Of a stretch of 64,000 nucleotides of DNA, positions 9,426-22,276 are shown piece by piece. The notes beneath the pieces were generated by a model, which worked only from the letters and a program-made list of their open reading frames with translations, ran no database searches and was not told the DNA's origin. This DNA comes from Acorus gramineus (lineage: Eukaryota; Streptophyta; Magnoliopsida; Acorales; Acoraceae), in the NCBI GenBank assembly GCA_030737835.1, contig JAUJYN010000020.1, positions 1,116,001-1,180,000 of the forward strand. The letters run 5' to 3'. The position numbers and the translations under genes were made by a program. Positions within the stretch are counted from its first letter, which is position 1; every line of letters starts with the position of its first letter.

Positions 9426-12068
9426 TGTCACGCCCCAGGGCAGCCGTCCCCGAGGCGCGGCAATGGTATATATGATATCAGCAGTCTATACAGGAGGTCA
9501 ATAACATACTCTAAACAACATCAAAAATGACAACACAGACAACAATGAGGCTGACATAATATATACACAAATAGCGGAAGCTAAAAGACTGAGTTTGTAA
9601 TTCAAAAGACATATTACAGACCCGATACATAATCAACTGTCCTGTGAGAGCCAATATATACAACGACATCCAAATGTAACACAAACGTGTGCCCAAGCAC
9701 GGAATACAATACATACAATCAAAGGGGGATGCTGATGGCCTCTCACACGCAGAATGTGACGCTGCTCCGCTACTGCTGATGTGCCTCGGGGAGCTCCTCC
9801 TTCAGATCCGACTCAGATATCACTGGAGAAAAATGCGAGGGGTGAGCCACACGCTCAGTGAATAGCACAACCCATGCATCACAATTCATATTAACCTCAA
9901 ATCATTTATAGCCTCTAAGTGGCAACAACTACACAATCCAATGGGTCGCTACATCGCCGACCCACCACACCCTCACCCTCACTCTCAAGGGTAACATGGT
10001 CTTTTGGGACTGACTAGGCTGTTAATCACCCTTGGTCCACCGATAGCCTCTCCTCCACTCCGTAGCTCGCCTGGTCTACTCCCACGATTCAGCACAGTCC
10101 GAAACACAATCAGGAGGTACCTACTGATGGGAGCCCTCTGTCAGGACGGCCTGTCTAACGCTGAGGAGTCCCTACACGGATCCAACGAAGGGAAGAGAAA
10201 CAGCCTACCCACATGGATACGATCCACTTGGATCCGCCGACACCGATTGCAACTCTACTAATGTCATGAATTCTTCAGAATTCCTCCAGGGCGCATAACT
10301 AAGATGCGGGGAGACACATATTATAACAATGAGGTTATAATATTCTCTAAGGCATGCTAATAATCATAAGCTCGCATTTGATTTAAATAAATTAAACTAA
10401 ATGGGAAGCATGCGTAGGTCGAGGCTTTCCTAGCATGAAAACATGGTATCAGGATGTATAGGCCTCTATCCACAACATAAGGGTGCATATTCCTAGCATG
10501 CAAAGCCTAAGGTGGCATGGATACAACATAATGATCATGCATAGCACAGATTACACTTATTACAAATTAATACGCAATTATGGTGCCCCAGGGGAGGGCA
10601 ATGCACGACTACATGCATCGAACGCCTCCCTACTGGGTTGGATTCTCCCACTTACCAATACCCGGGTCGTCGCGTGACCGCCCGTCAAGATCTGCAAGAC
10701 ATGGGAAATCAAAATGGTGAGTAATCTATACAAATACGTAAGAAATACACTAGAAATACTCAACACTCGGACAAGCATGCATACCGGCCCGTACGCACGC
10801 GAGTCCGAGTGCCCCGACACACTCCCGCACCCACGGCAGCCATGCGCACGGCCACCCGCACGCGTACGCACGGGTGCGCACGCACGCCCGTGCCCCGGGC
10901 GCACTGCCACGCCCCCTGCTCGCACGCCCAGACACGCTACGCGTCCAGCCCCGCGTCTACCCGCACGTACTGCGCCCCTGCACAGCACCCCGCGCGCATC
11001 CCCGCGTGCACCGCACGCACTGCGGCCCTGCGCAGTGCTCCGCGCGCACGCCCAGGCGCCTGCGCGTACGCGCGCACTCGCTCAGCGCCCCCGACTGCGC
11101 GCCTGCTCTGCCTACGCGCGCGTACACTCGCGCGCACGCGCGCAGATGACCCCGCACACACGCCCGAGCCAACCCCACCACCTCCCTCAGCCCTCCCCCA
11201 CCCCAAACACTTATGCAACCCTTGCACATCATAAAAACACATCCTAAACATGCATCTACACAAGAAAAAGAGGGGAGGAAAGCTTACCCAAGGGAGGAAA
11301 GGAAAGGAGGGAACTTCGGGTGCTCTTCGCGCACCGATTTGCCACCACCAAAGCCACCACTACCAAGACCTCCCTCAGCCCTAAAGTTGGCTGAAAACAG
11401 AGGTAAAAAGGGGCTAAGAGAGGAGGTCACACAAGGGGGAAATCGAAACCGAGACCATGGAAAGGTAGATCGGAACAATACCTTCCTTTTCTCCTTCTAT
11501 GGCTTTTCTTTTTAACCACCCTAGGTAGATCAAATGGTGGAAATAAAGAGAAGGGGTGAGAGGTTTGTGAGAGCTTGAGAGAGAAGAAGATGAATAGGGC
11601 ATTTACTATAGGTAGGCGTGGACATTAAGTCACCACACACACACCCCACACACACACACTCACTTACACTTAGAATTAATTAGGTTTAGTTAGGTTTAGT
11701 TAGGTTTAGGTGAGCTTTGACCCTAGTCAACCCAACCACACTAACAAACAAAACCAATTGACCAAGTCAAGGGTCAAACTTGACTTGGTCAAAGTCATCC
11801 AATGACTTCTCGCTTGGTCAAAACCCGGATACGATTTGGAACTGTGAAATTCTAAAACGTTACCGGAATTCGATGAAATTTTTGTGAGTGGCTTGAAATG
11901 GCATCAGGAAACATAATATGCAGTTAGATTTTCAATCGAAGACCTTCGGCTCAGGATGATAGCTAAAAGTCTAAAATTTTAGCCGTTCCGATCGAAAAAG
12001 AAAAAGTTGAAAAACTGCCAGAATGCTCCAATGGTGACCAGAAGGTAAAAAGTGACACATATATAACA
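9426..12068 (-). mobile_element. Solo LTR, subfamily A (2643 bp, minus strand)
   Basis: It is a complete LTR from TGTCACGCC to ATATAACA on the plus strand, the reverse complement of an A-type LTR, with no internal region. Perfect 5-bp flanking repeats (GGTGA) show that it inserted as an element and then lost its interior by LTR-LTR recombination. It contains the CpG core (about 10750-11160) and an AC microsatellite (about 11632-11668). Confidence 0.93.
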
Positions 12069-12984
12069 GGTGAGTTGAAGAGGCCGGGTTGTAGCTGTCC
12101 TGACAGAGGGCTCCCATCCGTAGGTACCACCGATGCATTCGGGAGCGTACTGATCGTGGGAGTATACCAGGTAGAGGCTATACGGGAGAGGGTTAACGAA
12201 TGATATTGGTGAGGGTGAGGATGAGGCAAAGACACATCGCTGCGTGACCCATTCGTTGTTTGACCGTTCCCATAGTTGTTGGGTCCAGTCTCGTATCGAT
12301 GTTCAAGGACATCGTTGGGCAGTTATCTAGATGTAGATGATCCAGTAGTGTTGTGTAGACCAGTAATTTCGGGTCTCCTCGACCAACGGTATGGTCTCTC
12401 CCCAAAAGTCCCAAGGGTCTCCCTCCGGGAGTGAGGGTGAGGGTGAGGTTGGTCGCGCTGCCGCGTGACCCTGTTATCCATGGGTTTCCACCCATGTTTT
12501 CCTTGAAAGGAAAGTGTATATGTATTGAACTGTAGTATGGTGATTGGTTTCCAGCCACTCACTGAGCTTGTAGCTCACCCCTCGCATACTGTTTCTTTTC
12601 AGGGGCAGTGTTGGGCGTGGAGCTAGAGCTTTCCTGTGGCGTGGTCTTATGGGCGTGGAGCGTTCTTCCGGCGGATGGCGAGTGCGAGGCTGTCAGCAGT
12701 CCTAGAGTCATTGTATGTATTGTAATTCGTGCATGTGGCACAAGTTGTATTTTCTTTGGTCCAGACTTGGCTCTCACAGGACAGTAATTATGTATTCGAG
12801 TCTGTAATAATGTTTTTGATTTACAGACATTGTTTATATATTATGCTTCCGCTTTTCAGTCAGTTATCATTATCTTGCTTTGCCACCTTGTGTATTGTTG
12901 TTGGAGTCTTTATTGACCTCAGGTATTGATAGCTGATATTTTATTATTGCCACGTCTCGTGGACGGCCGCCCTGGGGCGTGACA
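12069..12984 (+). repeat. Right part of truncated B-type LTR
   Basis: It starts with the second GGTGA and continues the LTR interrupted at 9425. There is a third GACAGAGGGCTCCC module near 12099, a GGGTGAGGGTGAGG tract near 12429, the CACTGAGCTTGTAGCTCACC motif, and the terminus GGGCGTGACA at 12984. Confidence 0.86.
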
Positions 12985-13306
12985 CCTTAAGTTTATGAAG
13001 ACTAAAAAAAAATCCAAATATCCAACATACATCTAATAATAATAAATAAAAATCAAAACCCTTGTTTTTTTTTTATATAAAATCATAAGAATCTAACAAC
13101 AGGAACATATATATCAAAACTCTAACTTGATCAAAACTAAAAATCCCATAACATAAAAATATATTAAATTCTTAAAATAAATAAAAACCCTAATTTTATC
13201 TTTAAAATAAATAAATGAATAAAAACTTAATAACCCAAACATAAATCCAATATCACTACAAAAAAATAACAATGATTTAGAAGAAAGTCAAAAGGTAAGA
13301 AGAGTA

Positions 13307-13347
<41 letters not shown>

Positions 13348-13691
13348 GCCTAATAGAATACACAGCGGCTCACCCTAATTTTTTTTTTTTCATTAAGGGT
13401 GACTATATAGAGGAGAAGAGATGCCATATAAGGAAATGGTATGCACTGCTCACGTGCATGATTTCCCATGCATATGGGCCCTCTTTGGTTTCCCTCATAA
13501 GGCCCATCATGGCTGAACCCAACACCCCTATTTCATTTACACACACCCACATATTCTAATCTAATATCTTATACATTTAAAAAAATAATTAAACATTGAA
13601 ATTTGATTGAAATGCAATTATGTATGCAATGAATATTTTTTTTAAAAAAATAAATAAATAAAATTTAAATTCAAAATATGCAATCGTCACA
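12985..13691 (-). repeat. AT-rich sequence, probably a minus-strand LTR of another family
   Basis: This 0.7-kb AT-rich segment has no coding potential. On the minus strand it would begin TGTGACG at 13691, directly preceded by a purine tract, and on the left it ends near TGACACC, so it resembles a short LTR (TGTGACG...GTGTCA) whose last bases merge with the preceding LTR end. No primer site or interior is seen. The assignment is an inference from the termini only. Confidence 0.4.
13311..13345 (+). repeat. (TC)n microsatellite
   Basis: About 17 uninterrupted TC dinucleotides, lying inside the AT-rich putative LTR. Confidence 0.95.
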
Positions 13692-13705
13692 TTCTCTCCC
13701 CCTTC
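13692..13705 (-). promoter_or_regulatory. Putative polypurine tract (minus strand)
   Basis: TTCTCTCCCCCTTC on the plus strand reads as GAAGGGGGAGAGAA on the minus strand and directly abuts the TGTGACG terminus at 13691. It resembles the tract before the element C 3' LTR (AAGGGGGGGAGAA). No coding region remains upstream of it. Confidence 0.4.
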
Positions 13706-14757
13706 GGAATGGCTGACAGCCTCGCACTCGCCACCCGTCGGAAGAACGCTCCACGCCCATAAGACCACACCACAAAGAAGCTCCAGCTCCACGCCCAACA
13801 CTGCCCCTGAAAAGAAACAGTATGCGAGGGGTGAGCTACAAGCTCAGTGAGTGGCTGGAAACCAATCACCAATACAACAGTTCAATACTAAAGCAATTTC
13901 CTTTCAAGGAAAACATGGGTGGAAACCCAATGGATAACAGGGTCACGCGGTAGCGCGACAAACCTCACCCTCACGGAGGAAGACTCTTGGGATTTGTGGG
14001 GAGAGACCATACCGTTGGTCAAAGAGACGCGGAATTACTGGTTACACAACACTATTGGATCACCAACCTCACCCTCACCCTCACTCTCGGAGGGAGACTC
14101 TTGGGACTTTTGGGGAGAGACCATACCGTTGGTCAAAGAGACGCGGAATTACTGGTCTACACAACACTACTGGATCATCTACATCGAGATAACTGCCCAA
14201 CGATGTCTTTGAACATCGATACGCAACCGGACCCAACAACTATGGGAACGGACGAACAACGAATTGGTCACGCGGCGACGTGTCTTCACCTCATCCTCAC
14301 CCTCACCCTTTAGAGGTGACATAGGACTTTTGGAGAGATTAGACTCCTCTACACCCTTGGTCCACCGGTAGCCCTTTCCCCGGGTAGTCTCTACCTGGTA
14401 TACTCCCACGATCAGTACGCTCCCGAACACATCGGTAGTACCTACGGATGGGAGCCCTCTGTCAGGATAACTTTTCCAACGCCATGAAGTTCCTACATCG
14501 GATCCAACGAAGGGGAGAAATATTTCACGCTCGCAATATCATTCATTAGCCCTCTCCCAGGTAGCCTCTACCTGGTACACTCCCACGATCAGTACGCTTC
14601 CGAACACATCGGTGGTACCTACGGATGGGAGCCCTCTGTCAGGACAGCTTTAACCCGGCCCGCTTCAACACGGACGACATTGGGAGGAAACACTCCATGT
14701 TCGCAAAGCGAACCCAATGGAAAAACAACTACTCTCGTTAATCGCTTACTTAATGCT
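13706..14757 (-). repeat. B-type LTR, minus strand, left piece (truncated)
   Basis: It is homologous to 56385 onward: GCTGACAGCCTCGCACTCGCC, the ACTGAGCTTGTAGCTCACC complement and two GAGGGCTCCCATC-complement modules (14450 and 14635). The normal first roughly 290 bases, including the TGTCACGCC terminus, are missing at the left. The piece is interrupted at 14757 by element 2 and resumes at 24907. Confidence 0.83.
14748..14756 (+). repeat. Flanking direct repeat ACTTAATGC (left of element 2)
   Basis: ACTTAATGC occurs one base before the left terminus of element 2 and again at 24907-24915 directly after its right terminus. At 27745 a related LTR has AACTTAATGCCAAAGC uninterrupted, which shows the empty site. 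The repeat is longer than the usual 5-bp gypsy duplication, and the left copy is followed by one extra T. Confidence 0.75.
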
Positions 14758-17381
14758 TGTCACGCCCCAGGGCGGCCGTCCCTGATACATGGAAAATATA
14801 TATAATATCAGCAGTCTATACTGGAGACCAATAAAATCCTCTAAACAACACCGAAAATGACAATACAATCAATAATGTAGCTGACATAATATATATATAC
14901 ATATAGCGGAAGCTTAACGACTAAGTCTGTAATTCAAAGACATATTACATACCCGAATACATAATCAACTGTCCTGTGAGAGCCAATATAAACAAAGACA
15001 TCCAATACAAGTGTTGTGCCCAAGCATGGATAACAATACATACAAGCAAGAAGGGGATGCTGATGGCCTCTCACTCGCAGAACCCAAAACGTGATGCTGC
15101 TCCGCTACTGCTGTGATGCCTCGGGGAGCTCCTCCTTCAGATCTGACTCAGATACAACTGGAGGAAAAGAATATGCGAGGGGTGAGCCACACGCTCAGTG
15201 AATGGCACAATCTATGCAACACAACTCATATTAACCTTAAAATAATTAAAGTCCCTATACGGGAGTAATTACACAAGCTAGTGGGTCGTAACATCGCCGA
15301 CCCACCCCACCCTCACCCTCACCCTTTAAGGGGTGACATGGGCCTTTTGGGACAGACTAGACTGCTCTCCACCCTTGGTCCACCGGTAGCCTCTCCCACA
15401 CTCCGTAGCCTCTACCTGGTATACTCCCACGATCAGCACCCTCCGACGCATCGGAGGTACCTACAAATGGGAGCCCTCTGTCAGGACAGCTTTCCAACGC
15501 CGGGGAGTCCCTACTCGGATCCAACGAAGGGGAGAAAACAGCCTACCCACACGGATACGATCCTTTTGGATCCGTCGACAACGATTCCTAACATTTCTAA
15601 TGTCATGAATTCTCAAGAATTCCTCCAAGGCGCATAACTAAGATGCGGGGAAACATATATTATAACAACAAGGTTATAATATTCTCTAAGGCATGCTTAT
15701 AACAATATATTCTCATTTGATTTAAATAAATTAAACTAAATGGGAATCATGCGTAGGTCAAGGCTTTCCTAGCATGGGACATGGTGTCTAGGCATGTATG
15801 GGCCTCTATACATGATATATGGATGTATATCCCTAGCATACAAGGTCTAATATGGCATGGTTACATCATATTAAAACATGCATTACATAGTTTTTCATTT
15901 AGCACAAGTTAATATACAATTATGGTGCCCCAGGGGAGGGCAATGCATGCCTACGTGCATCGAACGCCTCCCTACTGGGTTGGATTGACCCACTCACCGA
16001 AACCCGGGTTGTTGCATGACCGTTCGCCAAGATCTGCAAGACATGGGCATTCAATATGGTGAGTAAACTACACAAATATACATGAAATTTACTAGAAATA
16101 CCAAATACTCGGACAAGCATGCATACGGACTCGCACGCATGCGAGCACGCACGTACGCACGCGAGTCCGAGTGCCCCGACACCCACCCGAACCCTCGGGC
16201 AGCCACACGCATGGCCCCCCGCACGCGCACGCACGAATGCGCACGCACGCATGCGCCCCAGCACCCCTGGTGCACTGCCGCGCGCCCAGACGCGCTGCCG
16301 CGAGCGCGCGCACTCTCGCGCGCCCAGCCCGAGCGCGCCTGCGCACAACGTGCGGCTAGCCCGCAGGCCCTCGCATGCCCAGCTCGCGCGCTCTCGTGCG
16401 CACTGCGCACCCGCGCAGAACCTGCGCGCAAGCCCGCGCACCTGAGCGTACGGGCGCGCGCCCGCCAGCGCGCTCGAACCCCTTCCACCCCCTCCTCAGC
16501 CCACCCACACCCCCTACCACCTATGCAAGGCATGCATGACCACTTAAACACCCTAACAATCATCTAAACAAGCTAAGGGAGGGGGAGGACTTACCAACAA
16601 GGAGGGGAAGGAAAAGGGAGGAAGCTCGGGTGCCCTTTGCGCACCAAACCACCACAACCGCCACCACCAAGACCACCACCTCCTCAGCCACTCTCAAGCC
16701 CTAAAAATGGTTGAAAACAGGGGTGGGGGAAGCCATGAGAGGGAGATAGAGAAAAGGGAAAACAAAACAAACACCATACAAAGGTAGCACACACACATAC
16801 CTCTACTTCTCCTCTCTAGGGTTTTCTTCTTCTTCTTCTACTACCTCTAATGGAACAAAAGGAAAGAAGAGGGAGTGAGTGATGGAGTGTGTGAGAGGGA
16901 GATGGAGATGGGGGAAAAGAAGGGGGACGCCTAACACTAGTGACCACACACACACACTACACTCACACACACACACTCATTAATGAACAATTAGGGTTGG
17001 TGGGGCTTGACTTTGAGTCAACCCAACCACACAAAAAAACAAAAATATTTGACCAAGTCAATGGTCAAATTTGACTTGGTCCAAGTCTTCTTGACTTGGT
17101 CAAGTCCCCCCTTTGACATTCCAAATCGGTCAAAACCCGGATACGATTCGGAACTGCCAAATTCTAAAACGTTACCGGAATTCAATGAAATTTTCGTGAG
17201 TGGTTCGAAATGGCACCAGGACACATAATGTGCAGTTAGATTTTCAATCGGAGTTCTCGAGCTCATGCAGATAGCTAAAAGTCCAAAATTTTAGCGGTTC
17301 CGATCGAAAAAAGAAAAATTGGAAAACTGCCAGAAATGTCCCAAAGGTGACCAAAAGGCTAAAAGTGACACATATATAACA
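14758..17381 (-). repeat. 3' LTR of element 2 (subfamily A, 2624 bp)
   Basis: On the plus strand it starts TGTCACGCC and ends CATATATAACA, followed by the reverse-complemented purine tract. It has the CpG core at about 16110-16480 and AC repeats at about 16945-16980. Confidence 0.93.
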
Positions 17382-17394
17382 TTCTTCCCCCCTT
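17382..17394 (-). promoter_or_regulatory. Polypurine tract of element 2
   Basis: TTCTTCCCCCCTT on the plus strand is the exact complement of the tract in element 1 (AAGGGGGGAAGAA) and abuts the LTR. Confidence 0.92.
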
Positions 17395-17427
17395 AGGAAA
17401 TTTTGTCTTAAATTAATACAAAAACAT

Positions 17428-20400
17428 CTAGGAAGGGAAAAGATGTGGATATGCGCCACGCATGGCGTCCTCGCGCTCCCAAGTGGCCTCGGCACCAGAA
17501 CGGTGCTGCCATCGCACCTTAACCAGCTGGACGGTCTTGGTGCGGAGCCTCTTCTCGCGTCGGTCCAGGATCTCGATCGGCTGCTCCACGAATGACAAGT
17601 CCGGCTCGAAGACGAGCGGCTCGAACGGAATAACGTGAGCAGGATCGTGGACGTAACGCCTCAGCTGCGAGACATGGAAGACGTCATGGGCTTGAGCCAA
17701 CTGTGGGGGCAGGGCTATGCGATAGGCCACCTCTCCAATCCGCTCAAGGATGAGAAACGGCCCAATGTAACGCGGACTCAGCTTGCCCCGCACACCGAAA
17801 CGGAAGATGCCCTTCATCGGGGACACCTTCAGAAAAACATGGTCACCAACCTCGAAGGCGAGCTCACGGCGACGACGATCGGCATAGCTCTTCTGACGGC
17901 TCTGAGCGACTCGCATACGCTCACGAATCGTCTTGACCATCTCTGAGGTCTTGTGGATGATCTCTGGTCCCTCCAAGTGGTGCTCCAACCTCGTCCCAAC
18001 ACAAGGGGGACCTGCAGCTGCGGCCATAGAGCGCTTCATATGGTGCCATCCGAATACTCGAGTGGTAGCTGTTGTTGTAGGCGAACTCCACCAACGGGAG
18101 ATGCCTCTCCCAACTGCCCCCAAAGTCGAGAACGCAAGCTCGCAGCATGTCCTCCAGGGTCTGAATCGTCCTCTCCGACTGGCCGTCCGTCTGCGGATGA
18201 AACGCTGTACTGAAGTGGAGGTTCGTACCAAGGGCGTGCTGAAGGCTACGCCAGAACCTCGAAGTAAACCTCGCGTCTCTATCAGAAATGATGCTGACGG
18301 GAGTGCCATGGAGACGAACAATCTCGGAGACAAACAACTGTGCCAGGGTGTCCAGAGAATCGGTGAGTCGAATGGGGAGGAAATGAGCGGACTTAGTCAG
18401 TCGGTCGACGATTACCCAGATGGCATCGCGACCCGAACGTGACCTCGGCAAGCCCGAAACGAAGTCCATGGTGATCTGCTCCCACTTCCACTGAGGAATC
18501 TCAATGGACTGCAGCTTCCCCACAGGACGCTGATGTTCCGACTTCACCTGCTGGCATACCAAGCAACGGGCAACGAAACGGCCAATATCCGCCTTCATCC
18601 CGCGCCACCAGTAGCCACGACGAAGGCCCCTGTACATCTTCGTGCCACCAGGATGCACTGTGTACCTCGAACGATGGGCCTCGTCCAAGATCTTCTGCTT
18701 CAACTCTGCGTCGTCAGGAATGCATACTCGACCTCTGAACCGCAGGATTCCGTCCTCCCGAATCTGGTAGTCCGGACGCTCGCCCCGGGCGACGCCTTCA
18801 GAGAGGACTAGAAAGTGAGGATCCTGCCCCTGAGCCGTGCGGATCTCGTCGAGAAGAACGGGCTGCACCACTAGCCTGGCCAAAAAGCCACCCGCAGGTG
18901 TCTCTCGAACGCTGATCCAGCAAGCGGCCTCCTCCAGAAGCCTCCAACGACGTACAGCCAAGTGGGCGGCCATGCCCAAGGGCTGCCTGCTGAGAGCATC
19001 GGCCACGACATTCGCCTTACCCGGATGGTAAGCGATGTCACAGTCATAGTCCTTCAGGAACTCGACCCAACGTCTCTGACGCATGTTGAGCTCCGGCTGG
19101 GACTGCAAGTAAGTCAAGCTCTTGTGATCAGTGAAGAGCTCGAACTCCTCGCCATAGAGGTAGTGCCTCCACATCTTCAGCGCAAAGATGATCGCTGCTA
19201 ACTCTAAATCGTGGGTGGGGTAATTCTGCTCATGGGGCTTCAACTGACGCGACGCGTAAGCCACAACCTTACCGTACTGCATCAGGACGCAACCCAAACC
19301 CAGCCGCGATGCATCGGAGTAGACTGCGAATCCACCACTCCCAGACGGAATGGTAAGAACTGGCGCTGAGGTGAGCCTTCGCTTCAACTCCAGGAAGCTC
19401 TCCTCGCAAGATGGGGACCACTCGAACCGGACATCCTTCCGAGTGAGGCGGGTCAGAGGAACAGCTATCTTCGAGAAACCCTCGACAAACCTCCGATAAT
19501 AACCCGCCAAACCCAGGAAGCTCCGAATCTCTGTGGGGTTCGACGGTCACTGCCAATTCGACACGGCGAGCGTCTTGTCCGGGTCCACAGATATACCCTC
19601 GCCGGAAATCACGTGGCCTAGAAAGGCCATACGCTCCAACCAAAACTCGCACTTACTGAACTTGGCGAACAACTGATGTCGGGCCAAAGTCTCCAAGACA
19701 GTGCGGAGATGGTCAGCGTGCTCCTCAAGACTCCTCGAGTACACCAGAATATCATCGATGAAGACTACTACGAAGGAGTCGAGGAAGGGCCGAAACACCC
19801 GGTTCATCAGATCCATGAAGGCTGCCGGCGCATTCGTCAACCCAAACGGCAATACTCGGAACTCGTAGTGCCCATAACGGGTACGAAAGGCCGTCTTCAG
19901 AATATCCGACTCCCGAATCTTCAGCTGATAGTAGCTCGAACAGTGATCGATCTTAGAAAAGACACGCGCTCCCTGGAGCTGGTCAAACAGATCGTCAATC
20001 CGTGGCAAGGGGTACTTGTTCTTCATGGTCCGCTTGTTCAGCTGCCTGTAATCAATACAAAGACGCAGCAACCGTCCTTCTTCTGAACGAACAAAACAGG
20101 GGCTCCCCACGGAGAAACACTCAGACGTGCGAAGCCCTTCTCGAGCAACTCCTCCAGCTGCTCCTTGAGCACCTTCAGCTCTGCTGGGGCCATCCGGTAC
20201 GGAGCTCTCAAAATCGGCTCGGTCCCCAAAATTAGATTAATCTCAAACTCGATCGCGTGATCCGGCGGTAATCCCGGGAGATCATCGGGGAAAACCTCTA
20301 GATATTCCGCCACGACCGGAGTCTGACTGATATCTGCCCGCAGTGGTGCATCCTCCTCAGCAATATACGCCAGAAAACCCTCACATCCTCCCTGAAGGAG

Positions 20401-20912
20401 TCTCCACGCCTGGATGGATGACACGAACCCCAAAGGGCTATGTCCCGATCGCCCACGAACTGGAAAGATCTCCGACCCGGAAGGTGGAAAGACACCGACT
20501 TCGCAAAACAGTCGATACTGGCGTGACTAGCTGAGAGCCAATCCATTCCCAGGATGGCATCGAAGTCCGTCATGGCGAGCTCTACCAACTCTACTGGAAA
20601 CTCATGCTCCGCAATCGCCACGGTACACCCCCGGTAAACAGAACGGAGGAGAATACGGTCTCCGACGGGCAATGATACCTCCAGCACAACATCAAGAGGG
20701 GCGGACACCACGCCCATCCGTCTCGCAAAAACGGGAGACACGAACGAGTGCGTGGCTCCGGAATCAAATAGCACATATGCAGGGAGCTGGGAGATCAAAA
20801 CCATACCTCGGACCACGCTACCCGAAGCCTGCGCCTCCTCGGCTGTAAGTGCTGCAACACGACCCTGAACAAGCTGCGGCTGAGGAGCAGGGGCACGCCT
20901 CGCAGGCTGCAC
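17428..20912 (-). pseudogene. pol: pol of element 2, inactivated by frameshifts and a stop
   Basis: It aligns over its length with pol of element 1. The protease LFDSGATHS (Asp codon at about 20765) is present, as are RT FIDD, RNase H, integrase and the C-terminal chromodomain. Lesions relative to element 1, in reading order: loss of one base near 20436 (C-run); loss of one base near 20070; CGA to TGA at 19547-19549 with a changed neighbouring codon; and loss of two bases near 17985. The open segments are therefore 20298-20912, 20038-20433, 19547-20110, 17921-19510 and 17428-18333. Individual domains look conserved, but no complete polyprotein can be made. Confidence 0.93.
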
Positions 20913-22165
20913 TGGCTGCCTCCTCTGGTCAACTCGGCCACCCTGTGGCTGCTGCTGCTGGCGCGGCTACTGCTACTGCTGCTGCTGAGGCACACGGGGT
21001 CGGCCAGCATCAGGGCAATTATATAAAATATGCCCGATGCGCTGGCAATGGTAGCAGCGCCACGTCTCCGGTCGTCTGGCCTGGACTGGTACTGCCGCAA
21101 TGGGTGCTGGACCTCGCGCTGGCACCACATCGACTGGAGTAGCGGCGGCCGCTGACTGATCAAAGCGGGGCCGCTTCTTCTTGCGATGTCCCTGGTCCTG
21201 GCTCCTGGGGGGCCTCTGGTCTGCAGAAGGGGTTGGAACCCCAAAGGGACCCCAAGGTCTCGCTCGACTGTCCTCGCACGAGACACCATGTCCGAGTACC
21301 TCGTGTACGCCTGTGAGGTGACATGCACCCGGATGGTGCTAATGAGACCCATCTCGAAACGACGGCATCGCGTCTCCTCATCCATCACCAAGGCGGGGGT
21401 GAACCGGGAAAGCCTCGTGAAACGTGTGGAGTAATCAGCGACTGACATGGAGCCCTGCGTCAGCTGCTCGAACTCTCGCATCACGATCTGGCGTGTCAAA
21501 AATGGGAAGTACTCCTCCAGAAAGTATCTCCGGAATCCAGCCCATAGAAGTCGCCCCACTCCCTCGGGGATGTCCACCGATCGGGTAGCCCACCAGTCGG
21601 CGGCGCTACCCTTCAACATGAAGGTGGCCAGTGAGACACGCTGGCGGTCGGTGCAGTGCATGGTCGAGAAGATCTTGTCTACCTCCATCAACCAACGCTC
21701 AGGGGCAAGGGGGTCCGCCGTCTGGCCATGGAACTCGGGAGGGTGGAGCTTCAGAAAGGCAGTGAGGCCGCTCTGATGCACTCGTGCCGCAGCCTCTAGC
21801 TCCACCTCCCTCTCCAGGGGATCCTGAACTCCCACTACCGGAATCTCCTCTGGGACAGGGGGTACCTCGGGCACCACCGGTGGATCTGCCACCAAGGGGA
21901 CCTGTGGAACTGCCTCGCGGGCCGCCCGCAGCTCCTGGATCTCTCGAGCCTGCTCAGCTAATGCCCTAGTCTGGGCCTCTAGTGCCCTGTCTGAGTCTCC
22001 ACCAGATCTGCTACGAGCGTAAGCACGCTCCCATGCAGGAGGCTCCTGCGCTGGTCCTGGCCCAATAGCCGAGGACCCTCCAGTAGACTCCTCGCCTCTG
22101 GTAGGTTCGAAAACCTCCAAGGGCCGAGGGGGACCACGTCCACGCATTCCTCTGCGAGGAGGGAT
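20913..22165 (-). pseudogene. gag: gag of element 2, start codon lost and frame broken
   Basis: The initiating ATG of element 1 is ATC here (22163-22165). The reading downstream retains the capsid domain (WLMEVDKIF, GSAADWW). A run of four G at 21239-21242 (five in element 1) shifts the frame before the zinc knuckle, which is itself intact (CX2CX4HX4C, 21015-21056). Two CAG to TAG changes interrupt the polyQ tract at 20973-20975 and 20967-20969. The gag-pol junction codon is CGA (20934-20936), where element 1 has TGA, so gag and pol are in one frame in this copy apart from these lesions. Confidence 0.9.
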
Positions 22166-22259
22166 ATCAGCAACCTAAGAAAACAGACACTAATCAGAAT
22201 ACTCATATAGAAATCCTAGGACTCATCTCTAAGAAAACAATTGGCTCTGACAGGACCAA

Positions 22260-22271
22260 GCTCTGATACCA
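22260..22271 (-). promoter_or_regulatory. Primer binding site of element 2 (initiator Met tRNA)
   Basis: GCTCTGATACCA is the complement of TGGTATCAGAGC and lies five bases inside the 5' LTR boundary at 22277. Confidence 0.95.
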
Positions 22272-22276
22272 ACTTT

